A DNA stretch of 64,000 bases, from NCBI GenBank assembly GCA_041905525.1, contig JAYRKY010000009.1, positions 1 to 64,000 on the forward strand, read 5' to 3'. The translations under genes were made by a program, and so were the position numbers. The notes beneath the pieces were generated by a model, which saw nothing but the letters and a program-made list of their open reading frames with translations, was not told the origin of the DNA and made no database searches. Source of the stretch: SHVO01 sp041905525. GTDB lineage: Bacteria; Pseudomonadota; Alphaproteobacteria; Rhodospirillales; Rhodospirillaceae. Below are positions 43,848 to 52,188 of this stretch, in pieces. Position 1 is the first letter of the stretch; the number at the start of each line of letters is the position of its first letter.

Positions 43848-44573
43848 TTATGCCGCAGCCGGTTCCTGCGCCGTGCTTGCGAAAGCGCCGAGCACGGCAT
43901 CGACGAGAGCATCGTTGGAATCGACGAACTTCGTCGGGTTGGCCCGGTATTGACGCTCCATGCCGAAGGGGATCTCGGTACACCCCAGCACGATGATCTC
44001 CGCGCCGCGCTCCCATAAACGCTCCGCCGCCGCATCGTAGAGATGCTCGGCTTCCGTCCATTGATTGGCCTTGTTCATCGCGATGGCGGGCGAAATCAAG
44101 GTATCGAACTCGTCGTCCGTGGGCGTCACCACCTCATATCCCAAATCCGTGAGCATATGACGGTAGATCCCCATCCGGTGTGTGCCGAGGGTCGAGAGGA
44201 CACCGACGCGGGAGGCTTTGGGATTTTTCCGGCCAACCTGGGCGGCGCTCGCCTTCACGATATGAAGGATCGGCACGCACGAGGCGGCCTGCATATCGTC
44301 GTACCAGCAATGTGCACTGTTGCAGGGAATGCAAATCGCGCGCGCGCCCTGTTCGTTCAGGAACCGGATGCCCGCCAGCAGGTGGGGAAGCGGCGAGGGA
44401 CCAGTCCCCACAACGCTCGCGGTTCGATCCGGCGTCGTGCAGTCGCCGTACAAAAGCACCGGAATGTGTTTCTGATCGACATCCGCCGGCGTCTTCTTCA
44501 CCAATTTCCGCAGGAAATCCGCCGTCGCAAGCGGCCCCATCCCGCCAAGCACACCTAGAAACGTCTTCTCCAT
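43848..44573 (-). CDS. Aspartate/glutamate racemase family protein
   Basis: The 241-residue enzyme has VLGGMGPLATADF, the first catalytic cysteine in ICIPCNSAHCWYDD and the second in IIVLGCTEIPF, the paired Cys set of PLP-independent Asp/Glu racemases. The ATG at 44573 was chosen because GAGGGG lies 5 bases upstream and the conserved start MEKTFLGVLGGMG follows. It is the first gene of an operon with the SulP-STAS-cNMP transporter. It may make D-aspartate or D-glutamate, or act on a related substrate. Confidence 0.9.
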   Translation of the reverse strand: MEKTFLGVLGGMGPLATADFLRKLVKKTPADVDQKHIPVLLYGDCTTPDRTASVVGTGPSPLPHLLAGIRFLNEQGARAICIPCNSAHCWYDDMQAASCVPILHIVKASAAQVGRKNPKASRVGVLSTLGTHRMGIYRHMLTDLGYEVVTPTDDEFDTLISPAIAMNKANQWTEAEHLYDAAAERLWERGAEIIVLGCTEIPFGMERQYRANPTKFVDSNDALVDAVLGAFASTAQEPAAA

Positions 44574-44722
44574 CGCACCCCTCGCAAACCCCAAAGGGAC
44601 CATACGCGAAGGCGAGTGTCCCCGCATCTCCTCCGTGACGGGCACGGGCGCGCCGTCGTCGTCGTGAGACCGGGACCGGACCTTCGTTGTCCGCTATACT
44701 CGCCCACCTGGATCGAGGGGAC

Positions 44723-46420
44723 ATGCCGGCGGAGAGATCGACACGTACCGACAGACGGCCGTGGGCCGCGCGCGTCGCCGCCGCGGCCGAAGATCCGCGG
44801 GTCCTCTGCGCGATCCCTCTCGCCTATCTGGTGATGGACATCGTCGGTACGGTGCGCGCCTATACGCCCGTGCCTACCCACGACATGTGGGAGGCGGCGC
44901 TGCTGTCCTATCTGCGTGCGCTTGAAAACGGGTTTCTCGGCGAGACGTTCTCGTTCTGGAACGAGCATCGCATCGTCCTTTCGAAACTGCTTTTCTGGCT
45001 CGACTTCGGCGTTTTCGACGCGCGGTTGGCTTTTCTAACGATCGCCAACCTTCTGCTGCTCCTTCTCCTGTGGCTTGCGCTCTGCGCTCTGGGACGGAAG
45101 CTCATCTCAAGCCGCGAGACATGGCTTATCGCGAGTGCGGGTCTGTCCGCGCTGTCATTGTCCTGGCTGCAGCGTGAAAACCTCGACTCTCCCTTCCAGA
45201 GCCAGTTCATCCTCGCCTATTTGGTCCCCCTCCTCGCGTTTCTTGCCATGGCGAAAGCTTTGTCTGCGCCGGAACGTGTGCGCTGGCTCGTTGCGGCGAT
45301 GGCGCTGGGTACGGCGTCCCTGGGCACCATGGCCAACGGCCTTCTGGTCTTTCCGCTGCTGCTCTTGATGCAAGGGCTGAACGACATCCACGTGCGCCGG
45401 GTGCGATGGCTTCGCCTCGGCATCCTTTTTCTCACGGGCGCGATCCTCACGGCGCTTTGGCTCAAAGGTTATGCGAGCACCGCAACAGCGGTCCCCACGG
45501 CGGGCGCTTTTCTCAGCTTTGCCGCCACATTCATAGGTTTTCCGTTCGCCGACCTAGCCGGCTCCGCGGCGGTGGGCGTGCTCGGCGCGCTGATCTATGT
45601 CGCCGCGCTTCTCTTTATCGTGCTCAAGCGGTGGCGGCGCCTTCTTGAGCCCCACGGCGCCGCGCTCCTGGCGTTAATCGGCTTTGTCCTCGCGACCGCG
45701 GCCCTCACCGCGTACGGGCGCGCGGCGGATCTGGCGAACGCCGCGCTGGTCTCGCGTTACGCGACACCGTCTCTTCTGGCGTGGGCGGCACTCGCGCTGC
45801 TTTTTGCCGACGCGTTCCAGGGCCGGGCGGACGCAAACCGGATCTTCGCGCGGGGCGGTGTCGCGCTCGCGTTGATTTTCCTCCCGGCGCAGGTCTTACG
45901 TCCGCTGGGCGATGCGGGCCCCGCGCTGGTGCACGGAAGCCGCTGGGCGGCGCTGGCGTTCGAACTCGATATTCCCGATCCCAAGGCGACGGCGCGGATT
46001 TTCCATGTCCAATCCAGCGAGCAATACGAAGTGCTTCGTGATATCGCCGGCCAACTCGCGGCGTCGCACAAGTCGATCTTCGCCGACCCGATGTGGGCCG
46101 ACGCGATCGGTCGGTTGGGCGGTCCCGCCTCGCCGGGGTACCGCGCCTGCGAAAACACCGTGGAGAGCATCGCGTCCATCCCGGGCCACGACCGCTACCG
46201 CCTGGTTCACGGATGGGCGGTCGACCTCGCGACGTGGCGTCAGCCGCGGTTTGTGTATTTCGCGGCCGAGGGCGAAATCGTCGGCCTCGCGGTTCGCGGA
46301 ATGCCGCGCTACGACATCTTCGATCCGCTTTATCCCCGGAACGGCTATCGCGGGTTTGACGGTTACGTCCTCTCCGCGCACGCAGGCCGGTTCGCCGTCG
46401 TGTGCCCCACGCCGGAATGA
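44723..46420 (+). CDS. GT-C-like membrane protein, paralogue B
   Basis: The product, about 565 residues, has about ten helices and a soluble tail. Motifs YTPVPTHDMWEAALLSYLRAL and NEHRIVLSKLLFWLDF align with the paralogue at 40 kb, as do SWLQRENLDSPFQSQF, LGTMANGLL and LVSRYATPSLLAW. The C-terminal part has LVHGWAVD and a small beta domain. The ATG at 44723 follows GAGGGG closely; a TTG at 44687 is an alternative. It ends in a bidirectional terminator shared with the TonB-dependent receptor gene. A glycan-transfer role at the periplasmic face is inferred from the fold and from the Asp/Glu pattern in the first loop. Confidence 0.65.
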   Translation: MPAERSTRTDRRPWAARVAAAAEDPRVLCAIPLAYLVMDIVGTVRAYTPVPTHDMWEAALLSYLRALENGFLGETFSFWNEHRIVLSKLLFWLDFGVFDARLAFLTIANLLLLLLLWLALCALGRKLISSRETWLIASAGLSALSLSWLQRENLDSPFQSQFILAYLVPLLAFLAMAKALSAPERVRWLVAAMALGTASLGTMANGLLVFPLLLLMQGLNDIHVRRVRWLRLGILFLTGAILTALWLKGYASTATAVPTAGAFLSFAATFIGFPFADLAGSAAVGVLGALIYVAALLFIVLKRWRRLLEPHGAALLALIGFVLATAALTAYGRAADLANAALVSRYATPSLLAWAALALLFADAFQGRADANRIFARGGVALALIFLPAQVLRPLGDAGPALVHGSRWAALAFELDIPDPKATARIFHVQSSEQYEVLRDIAGQLAASHKSIFADPMWADAIGRLGGPASPGYRACENTVESIASIPGHDRYRLVHGWAVDLATWRQPRFVYFAAEGEIVGLAVRGMPRYDIFDPLYPRNGYRGFDGYVLSAHAGRFAVVCPTPE

Positions 46421-46422
46421 AA

Positions 46423-46452
46423 AAAGCCCCGGCGATCGTCTGCCGGGGCTTT
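46423..46452. terminator. Bidirectional intrinsic terminator between convergent genes
   Basis: A perfect 11-bp stem (AAAGCCCCGGC / GCCGGGGCTTT) with an 8-base loop lies between the GT-C stop and the TonB-receptor stop. A-run on one side and T-rich end on the other let it work in both directions. Confidence 0.9.
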
Positions 46453-46468
46453 CGAAGTCTTGCGCGGA

Positions 46469-49459
46469 TTAGTAGGCGAAGCGCGCTCCGATCCGGAACA
46501 TCCGTCCGAGGCGATCGAAGTTGTCGTTATCCAGCCCGCCGTAGAAACCAGCTTGCAGACCGGCCGCGATCATCGGCGGATCGCGATTGAGCGCGTTCTG
46601 GATGACCGCATACACCGTCACGTGATCGTCCATGACTTTGTAATTGGCCGCGAGATCGATGTACTGCACCGCGCCGATGCTGTTCTGATTGATGGTCGGT
46701 GCCGTCGCGGTCGACGCCGGGCAGCCCGAAGAACACACAACGAAGGAGTTGTTGTAGACACCCGAGCCGATACCGCGCCACGTGAACGTGCCGGAGAACG
46801 CGTCGAGCGAGTAGGTGAAGGACGTTGTCCAACGGAAGTGCGGCGTCGCCAACCCTGGTGACAAGCCAATGCCCCCGCTATCGGGCATCACACCGGCGCC
46901 TTTGATGATCGTTGTGACTTTTGTCACCGGATCGGTGTCGCTCGTATCAAGATTAAAGACATAGTTCGCGAGGCCACGGATGGCGATATCGCCGTTCATG
47001 CCGCCCATAAGCCGGTCCAGGGGGGATGTGTAGGCGAACTCGAAGTCGAGGCCGTCGGTTTCCTGCGTCAGCACGTTCTGCGGCTGCACGGCCATGAACG
47101 TGATTGGACCGACCGTCTGCCCCGCGGGCGCAGGGCCGCGTTGGATCCCGGCGCAAAGCGCCGTGACCCCGGCAAAGCAGCGGTTGAGAACACGCTGCCC
47201 GTCGAGCGTCGTGATCGCGTCCTTGATGTGGATACGGTAGTAGTCCGCCGACGCGGTGAAGCCCTGTAACCAGCTCGGTGAGTAGACGAGACCGAGCCCT
47301 GTGGTGTCGGCTTTCTCCGGCTGCAGGTTCGGATTGCCGACGTCCGCCGAAACGATGGTCACGCTTTCATTATTACGGAAGGGGTCGTTGACGTTCCCGG
47401 TTCCCGCGCGGCCCTGGTTGAAGAGATCACCCAGGTTCGGTGCGCGAATATCTCGCGATTGTGTGACGCGCAAAGTGAGATCGCTGGTGGGAATGTAGAT
47501 CAGACCCGCCTTCCACGTCAGATTGAAGCCGGACTCGCTGTACTGCGCGCCGCGGACCGCGGCATTCAGTTCCAAAGAGTCCGCCCATGATTCCTCCTTC
47601 GCGAGCGGAACGACCGTTTCAACGAAGCCTTCTGTCACATGCCACTGGGCATTCGTGGCGATGTAGTTCCCGGCGAAGAACCGGCGCGCGACGTCGTCGG
47701 CGCTGGCAAGGCCGCGTACTTTTTCCTTCCGATGTTCGCCGCCGAACGCGACCGAGACCGGCCCGGCCCAGGTGGAGAAGGGTTCGCCGGTGAGGCTGGC
47801 CGACATCACGTCTTGCGACAGGATCGTAATGGCGTAGCCCGGCTGCGGCGCGATGTACTTCCACTCGGTCGGCCCGTTCACGTTGGTGCCGAAGATGTTG
47901 TACGGCACGCATCCGTCGGTCGGATTGGTCAATGTGGACCGGCAGATGATCGCCCCTGTGGTCGGGCTGCGCACCGCATCGATGGCTTGATTGAGACGCG
48001 CGGGCTGGATGTTGTCCGGCGCGCGCGTTGAATTGTGCGTCGAGCTGCGGGCGTAATAGGCTTCCCACTTCCAATTGGCGTCGGCGACGTCGAAGTTGCC
48101 TTCGATCCCCGCGACATAACGGCGCTGCGTGCGGCCGTTGTCCGCCTTGATGTCGATGGGCGTATTGCCGGTGGAGGGATCCACCAGCGACGAACGCGGT
48201 CCCGCCGCCATGAACGATCCCATCGTCAGGCTGGAGACGCCGAGGGTCGTCATCTGCGTGCGGATATTGTCGGGCAGGAAGGCGTTGTCGACCCGCACAT
48301 TGATATTGCCGAGGCGGAAGTCGGGAACCAGCGAGCGATTCAGCGCGTGGGTGTAGGCCCACGAGATCTCGGTATAGACATTGACGTTGTCCGCGAGGTC
48401 GTAGCTGAGGCGGTTGAAGACGTTCGTACGCTGGACCTCCAGATCGAGCGAAGGCCATTTCCAAATATTCGACTGGTCATAATCCCCGCCGACCATCTGC
48501 AGGCCCGAGATGGTGCCGAAGCGGAACGGCGCTTGTTTCCCGTTGGCGAGGAACTGGATGCCGCGGAAGGGCGAGTTGGCGCCGTTCACGTTGTCGCTGA
48601 GGATGAGGCCGCCGGCCGTCGCGGTCGAGAGGCCGACGGGCCCCGCGATGATGTACTGCGGTTGACCATTGGTCGCGGTGTAGGCCGGATTGGCGATCAG
48701 CGCCGTGGAGTACTTCGGATCGTTCCACGGGCGAGGGTTGCCCACGATCCCGGCGGAGTAGGTGTGCTCACCGAACAGAAGGACATGGCCGCGGCCGCCG
48801 GCGAAGGGTGTGCCGCCGGTCAGGCTGACTTTGTAATTCTCGTCGTCGCCGTAGGTGGTGACACCGCCTTGCACTTCGCCTTTGATGCCGGTGTATTCGC
48901 GGTCCAGCACGAAGTTCACAACCCCGGCCAATGCGTCCGAGCCGTACACGGCGGAGGCGCCGCCCGTCACAACGTCGACACGCGAGACCAGGCCGCCGGG
49001 GAAGCCGTTGATGTCCGGCGTCGAGCCGTTGTTCTCGAAGCCGGCCAGCGTCGCGCCGACGATACGCTTGCCGTCCAGAAGGACGAGCGTGCGCACGGCG
49101 CTGAGCGCGCGCAGGTTCAACTGGTTCACGCCCCCTGTGCCCGAGCTCACGTTGGTGCTGGCGTTGGTGGTGCCGAGACTTCCTTGCAGCGCGGGCAATC
49201 GATTGACGGCGTCGGCGATGTTGGGCGTGGCGATGACATTAAGGTCTTCGGAACTCAACACCGACACGGGGGTCGGCGCTTCGAAGCCGTCGCGTACGAT
49301 GCGTGAGCCGGTGACGACGATCTCATCCAGCGACGGATCGCCTTGCGCGGTTTGCGCTTGGGCGAAACTCTGGTGAGGCACCGCCATCGCGAGCAGAGCC
49401 GCGGCGGCGGTCGTTGAGCGGAGATGTTTGGTGACGACAGACTTTAAGGACGCGTGCAT
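46469..49459 (-). CDS. TonB-dependent outer-membrane receptor
   Basis: The 996-residue protein has a signal peptide ending near SFAQAQ, then the TonB-box-like DEIVVTGSRI, a plug domain (TPVSVLSSEDL, DAVNRLPAL, GGASAVYGSDALAGVVNFVL) and a 22-strand-type barrel. It ends in a C-terminal Phe-Ala-Tyr. This is the Oar/Caulobacter-type family that imports large substrates such as oligosaccharides or siderophores. The ATG at 49459 has GGGAGG upstream; the longer frame to 49621 is leader. No substrate gene is adjacent, so the ligand is unknown. A short inverted repeat lies in the leader (49489-49501). Confidence 0.93.
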   Translation of the reverse strand: MHASLKSVVTKHLRSTTAAAALLAMAVPHQSFAQAQTAQGDPSLDEIVVTGSRIVRDGFEAPTPVSVLSSEDLNVIATPNIADAVNRLPALQGSLGTTNASTNVSSGTGGVNQLNLRALSAVRTLVLLDGKRIVGATLAGFENNGSTPDINGFPGGLVSRVDVVTGGASAVYGSDALAGVVNFVLDREYTGIKGEVQGGVTTYGDDENYKVSLTGGTPFAGGRGHVLLFGEHTYSAGIVGNPRPWNDPKYSTALIANPAYTATNGQPQYIIAGPVGLSTATAGGLILSDNVNGANSPFRGIQFLANGKQAPFRFGTISGLQMVGGDYDQSNIWKWPSLDLEVQRTNVFNRLSYDLADNVNVYTEISWAYTHALNRSLVPDFRLGNINVRVDNAFLPDNIRTQMTTLGVSSLTMGSFMAAGPRSSLVDPSTGNTPIDIKADNGRTQRRYVAGIEGNFDVADANWKWEAYYARSSTHNSTRAPDNIQPARLNQAIDAVRSPTTGAIICRSTLTNPTDGCVPYNIFGTNVNGPTEWKYIAPQPGYAITILSQDVMSASLTGEPFSTWAGPVSVAFGGEHRKEKVRGLASADDVARRFFAGNYIATNAQWHVTEGFVETVVPLAKEESWADSLELNAAVRGAQYSESGFNLTWKAGLIYIPTSDLTLRVTQSRDIRAPNLGDLFNQGRAGTGNVNDPFRNNESVTIVSADVGNPNLQPEKADTTGLGLVYSPSWLQGFTASADYYRIHIKDAITTLDGQRVLNRCFAGVTALCAGIQRGPAPAGQTVGPITFMAVQPQNVLTQETDGLDFEFAYTSPLDRLMGGMNGDIAIRGLANYVFNLDTSDTDPVTKVTTIIKGAGVMPDSGGIGLSPGLATPHFRWTTSFTYSLDAFSGTFTWRGIGSGVYNNSFVVCSSGCPASTATAPTINQNSIGAVQYIDLAANYKVMDDHVTVYAVIQNALNRDPPMIAAGLQAGFYGGLDNDNFDRLGRMFRIGARFAY

Positions 49460-49488
49460 CAGAGTTCCCTCCCAGGAGCTGTGAATTC

Positions 49489-49501
49489 CGAACTCAGTTC
49501 G
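49489..49501. promoter_or_regulatory. Inverted repeat in TonB-receptor leader
   Basis: CGAACT and AGTTCG are arranged as a perfect inverted repeat around one central C, about 30 bases before the receptor start. It could be an operator half-site pair, but no regulator is nearby and the repeat is short. Confidence 0.3.
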
Positions 49502-49685
49502 TCTAAAGGGTGCCGCCAAACGGGCGGTTGTCCCCCGCACTTTGTAACATGCCCACCGGAAAAGTGGCGCTAACGCCTTAAAATGAATGCGATTCCGCAC
49601 TGCGGTGCGACAAGGGCGCAACAGCGTAGACTCAACTTATAGATGAAAACAGTACGCCTAGGTGGAAGTGAGACCGGCGCACACT

Positions 49686-50672
49686 TTAAGTAGACGCGGG
49701 GTACGGGGCGTCCCCGAAGGTGGTGGGGTGATAGCCTTTGCGTCCGATCCCCACGGCGAGAGGACTCCGAAAATCCTCGCCCCGGCCGAGTGCGGAAATC
49801 GCCTGGCCGAAGCCGTAACGCGGCGTCCAGCCGAGGGCGATGCGTGCGGCGTCATTCACGTAAACCCGGTCGATGGTCGGAAACATGGCCCAGCCGCGCG
49901 CACGATAAATCGCGGCGGCCGCAGGGAAGTAATGGGCGACGACGGCCGGCGCATCCGTGCGCAGGGCCGCCAGATCCGACGGCGTGAACGGCGAAGTTGC
50001 CGACACGATGTAGCAGCCGAACCGCAGTTCAGGCGCCTTTGCCGCGGCGAGGAGATGCGCGTCTACGATGTCGGCGATGTCGGCCCGCCGGTGCAGAAGT
50101 TCATTCACCTGCATGTTCGCGGTGCCGTACGCAGTGCGCATCGCCGGGTTGTCGTCTTCTTCGGGAAAGAAGCGCGAGGTGCGAAGGATGACAAGGGGCA
50201 GGCGGTCCCGGCGCGCGAAAAGTTCGCACAATTGTTCCGCCGCGACCTTGGTGGCGCCGTAGATGTTTTTCGGCACCGGCGCGACTGCTTCCGTGATCCA
50301 GGCCGCAGGGGCGCCGGGCGGCGGCGTCAAGGCCGCGCCGAACGCGCTCGTCGTACTTGTGAAGACGAAGGCCTCCACCTTCGCCCGCACGGCCTCTTCC
50401 AAAAGGGCGAGCGTTCCCGTCACATTCGTATCGACAAAGTCCTGTTGGGAATGTGTGCCCACGTGCGGTTTGTGCAGCGTGGCGCAGTGAAACACCGCGC
50501 GCACGCCCTCCATGCAGCCGCGCACGAAGGCGCGATCGGCGATGGATCCCACCTGGTCGGTGAACGGCGAGGCCAGCAGGTCCACCCCGCGCGCCGGCTG
50601 CCCCGCTCCGCGCAACGTGCGCATCAGCGCTTCTCCAAGATGCCCGGCGCTGCCGGTGACAAGAAAGGTCAT
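49686..50672 (-). CDS. NAD-dependent epimerase/dehydratase (extended SDR)
   Basis: The 328-residue protein has FLVTGSAGHLGEAL at the N terminus, the serine strand FVFTSTTSAFG and YGATKVAAEQL with the YxxxK pair. It belongs to the UDP-glucose 4-epimerase-like group and probably acts on a nucleotide sugar. It has no operon partner: the TonB receptor gene is separated by about 225 bases and the methyltransferase to the right is divergent. The substrate cannot be named. Confidence 0.82.
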   Translation of the reverse strand: MTFLVTGSAGHLGEALMRTLRGAGQPARGVDLLASPFTDQVGSIADRAFVRGCMEGVRAVFHCATLHKPHVGTHSQQDFVDTNVTGTLALLEEAVRAKVEAFVFTSTTSAFGAALTPPPGAPAAWITEAVAPVPKNIYGATKVAAEQLCELFARRDRLPLVILRTSRFFPEEDDNPAMRTAYGTANMQVNELLHRRADIADIVDAHLLAAAKAPELRFGCYIVSATSPFTPSDLAALRTDAPAVVAHYFPAAAAIYRARGWAMFPTIDRVYVNDAARIALGWTPRYGFGQAISALGRGEDFRSPLAVGIGRKGYHPTTFGDAPYPAST

Positions 50673-50849
50673 TTTAGAATGCCTGCATATTTCTCGGCGC
50701 GAACCGTCTTGTCCGCGTCGCAGCCGGACGCCAGCATAGCGCAGTCGCGCGGCGTTCTCGCCCCGTCAGACCTTGATTTTCGGCCTTCCCGCGCCATTAT
50801 AAGTTCTTCTCCGGGGTCCCCTCGAGACTCCGCAACAGAGGTTAGTCCC

Positions 50850-51635
50850 GTGGCGGAGTTCAATCAGGTCTACGCGCGTGCGTCGTACTACGACATCGCG
50901 TTTCGCCGCGATATCGAACCTGAAGTCACTTTCATCTTGGATCAATATCGGCGCCTGAACGGCCGCGCGCTCGCCTCGATGCTCGAGATCGCGTGCGGGC
51001 CCGGCTATCACGTCTGCGCCTTTGCCAAGAGAGGCGTGCAGGCGGCCGGGCTCGACCTGCGGCCTGAAATGATCGCCTTCGCGAAAGCTTACGCCGCCGA
51101 GCAGGGCGTCAGCGCGGCGTGGATGGCCGCGGATATGCGCGGCTTCTCGCTTCCGGCGCCGGTCGACGCCATCATCACCATGTACGACAGTATCGACTGC
51201 CTGGGCAGCGGCGCCGATCTGGTGGATCACTTTCGCACCGTCGCCCGCAACCTGACGCCGGGCGGCATTTATCTTTTCGAGGTCAGCCATCCGCGCGACT
51301 GCTGGCTCCTCGACTACGGCTCGCACAAATATGTCGGTGAGCGAAGCGGCACCAAGGTGGAAATCCTTTGGGCCGTCACCCCGCCGGTCGTGGATCCGCT
51401 GACGCAAATCGCCGACGTGGAAATTCTGATGCGTGTGACCGAGAAGGATCGCGTGCTCGAGTTTCACGACAAGGCGCGCGAGCGGTTCGCGATGCCGCAG
51501 GAATTCATGGCTTGGATCAAAGTGGCCGGCGGCCTCGACGTTGTCGAGGTTTATGGCGATTTCATCGAGGGTTTGCGGATGGATAACTCCCCGGCGTCCC
51601 GGCGCATGATTTTCCTCCTGCGGAAGTCCGCGTGA
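50850..51635 (+). CDS. Class I SAM-dependent methyltransferase
   Basis: The 261-residue protein has LEIACGPGYHVCAFAKRGVQAAGLDL as its SAM-binding region, MYDSIDCLG after the fourth strand and NLTPGGIYLFEVSHP. The GTG at 50850 was chosen because AGAGG lies 8 bases upstream. A far longer open frame upstream is antisense to the epimerase and is rejected. It is followed after 3 bases by a SET-domain gene. The methyl acceptor is not known. Confidence 0.85.
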   Translation: MAEFNQVYARASYYDIAFRRDIEPEVTFILDQYRRLNGRALASMLEIACGPGYHVCAFAKRGVQAAGLDLRPEMIAFAKAYAAEQGVSAAWMAADMRGFSLPAPVDAIITMYDSIDCLGSGADLVDHFRTVARNLTPGGIYLFEVSHPRDCWLLDYGSHKYVGERSGTKVEILWAVTPPVVDPLTQIADVEILMRVTEKDRVLEFHDKARERFAMPQEFMAWIKVAGGLDVVEVYGDFIEGLRMDNSPASRRMIFLLRKSA

Positions 51636-51638
51636 ACC

Positions 51639-52187
51639 ATGACCGCGCCGTCGAGTGGACTTTCCTCCCACGCCAATTACCTGTCGCCAAAGCTGACGGT
51701 GCGCGACTGCGCCGATAAGCCGGGGCGTGGCGTCTTCGCGCTCGAACCCGTGCGCCAGGGCGAACTGGTTGCGGTATGGGGCGGCCGTATCGTCACCCAG
51801 GCGGTGGCCGAAGCGCTTCCGCCCGAAATCCGGCGCTATGTGGTGCAAGTCGAGGACGCCCAGTTCCTGGCGCCGGTCGAGCCGATCGACGCCGCCGAAC
51901 TGATCAACCACTGCTGTCAGCCGAATTGCGGGCTCAGCGGACAAATCGCTCTGGTGGCGCTGCGGCCTATTTCGCCCGGCGAGGAAATTACCTTCGACTA
52001 CGGGACCACGGACTCAAGCGAGTTCCTGTCCTTCCCGGTGGCCTGCGGCAAGTCGCCGTGCCGGAAACGGCTGCGCCCGGACGACTGGCAGCGGGCCGAC
52101 GTCCAAAGCGTCAACCGCGGTCATTTCTCGCCCTATCTGCAGCGGCGCATCGACGAGGATGCCGCCTCCGTCCAGGTGGCGGAATAG
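51639..52187 (+). CDS. SET-domain protein (putative lysine methyltransferase)
   Basis: The 182-residue protein has SET features: GRGVFALEPVRQGELVAVWGG at the start of the domain, ELINHCCQPNCGLSG in place of the NHSCxPN motif, and ISPGEEITFDYG with the catalytic Tyr. A short Cys-rich end (VACGKSPCRKRL) resembles a post-SET zinc site. Bacterial SET proteins can methylate lysines of ribosomal or nucleoid proteins. It is cotranscribed with a class I methyltransferase, so the two may act on the same target. The target is unknown. Confidence 0.85.
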   Translation: MTAPSSGLSSHANYLSPKLTVRDCADKPGRGVFALEPVRQGELVAVWGGRIVTQAVAEALPPEIRRYVVQVEDAQFLAPVEPIDAAELINHCCQPNCGLSGQIALVALRPISPGEEITFDYGTTDSSEFLSFPVACGKSPCRKRLRPDDWQRADVQSVNRGHFSPYLQRRIDEDAASVQVAE

Positions 52188-52188
52188 G

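Noticed and set aside
49662..50849. Long plus-strand open frame ahead of the methyltransferase
   Set aside because: It is the antisense shadow of the epimerase gene; GTG 50850 has its own ribosome site.
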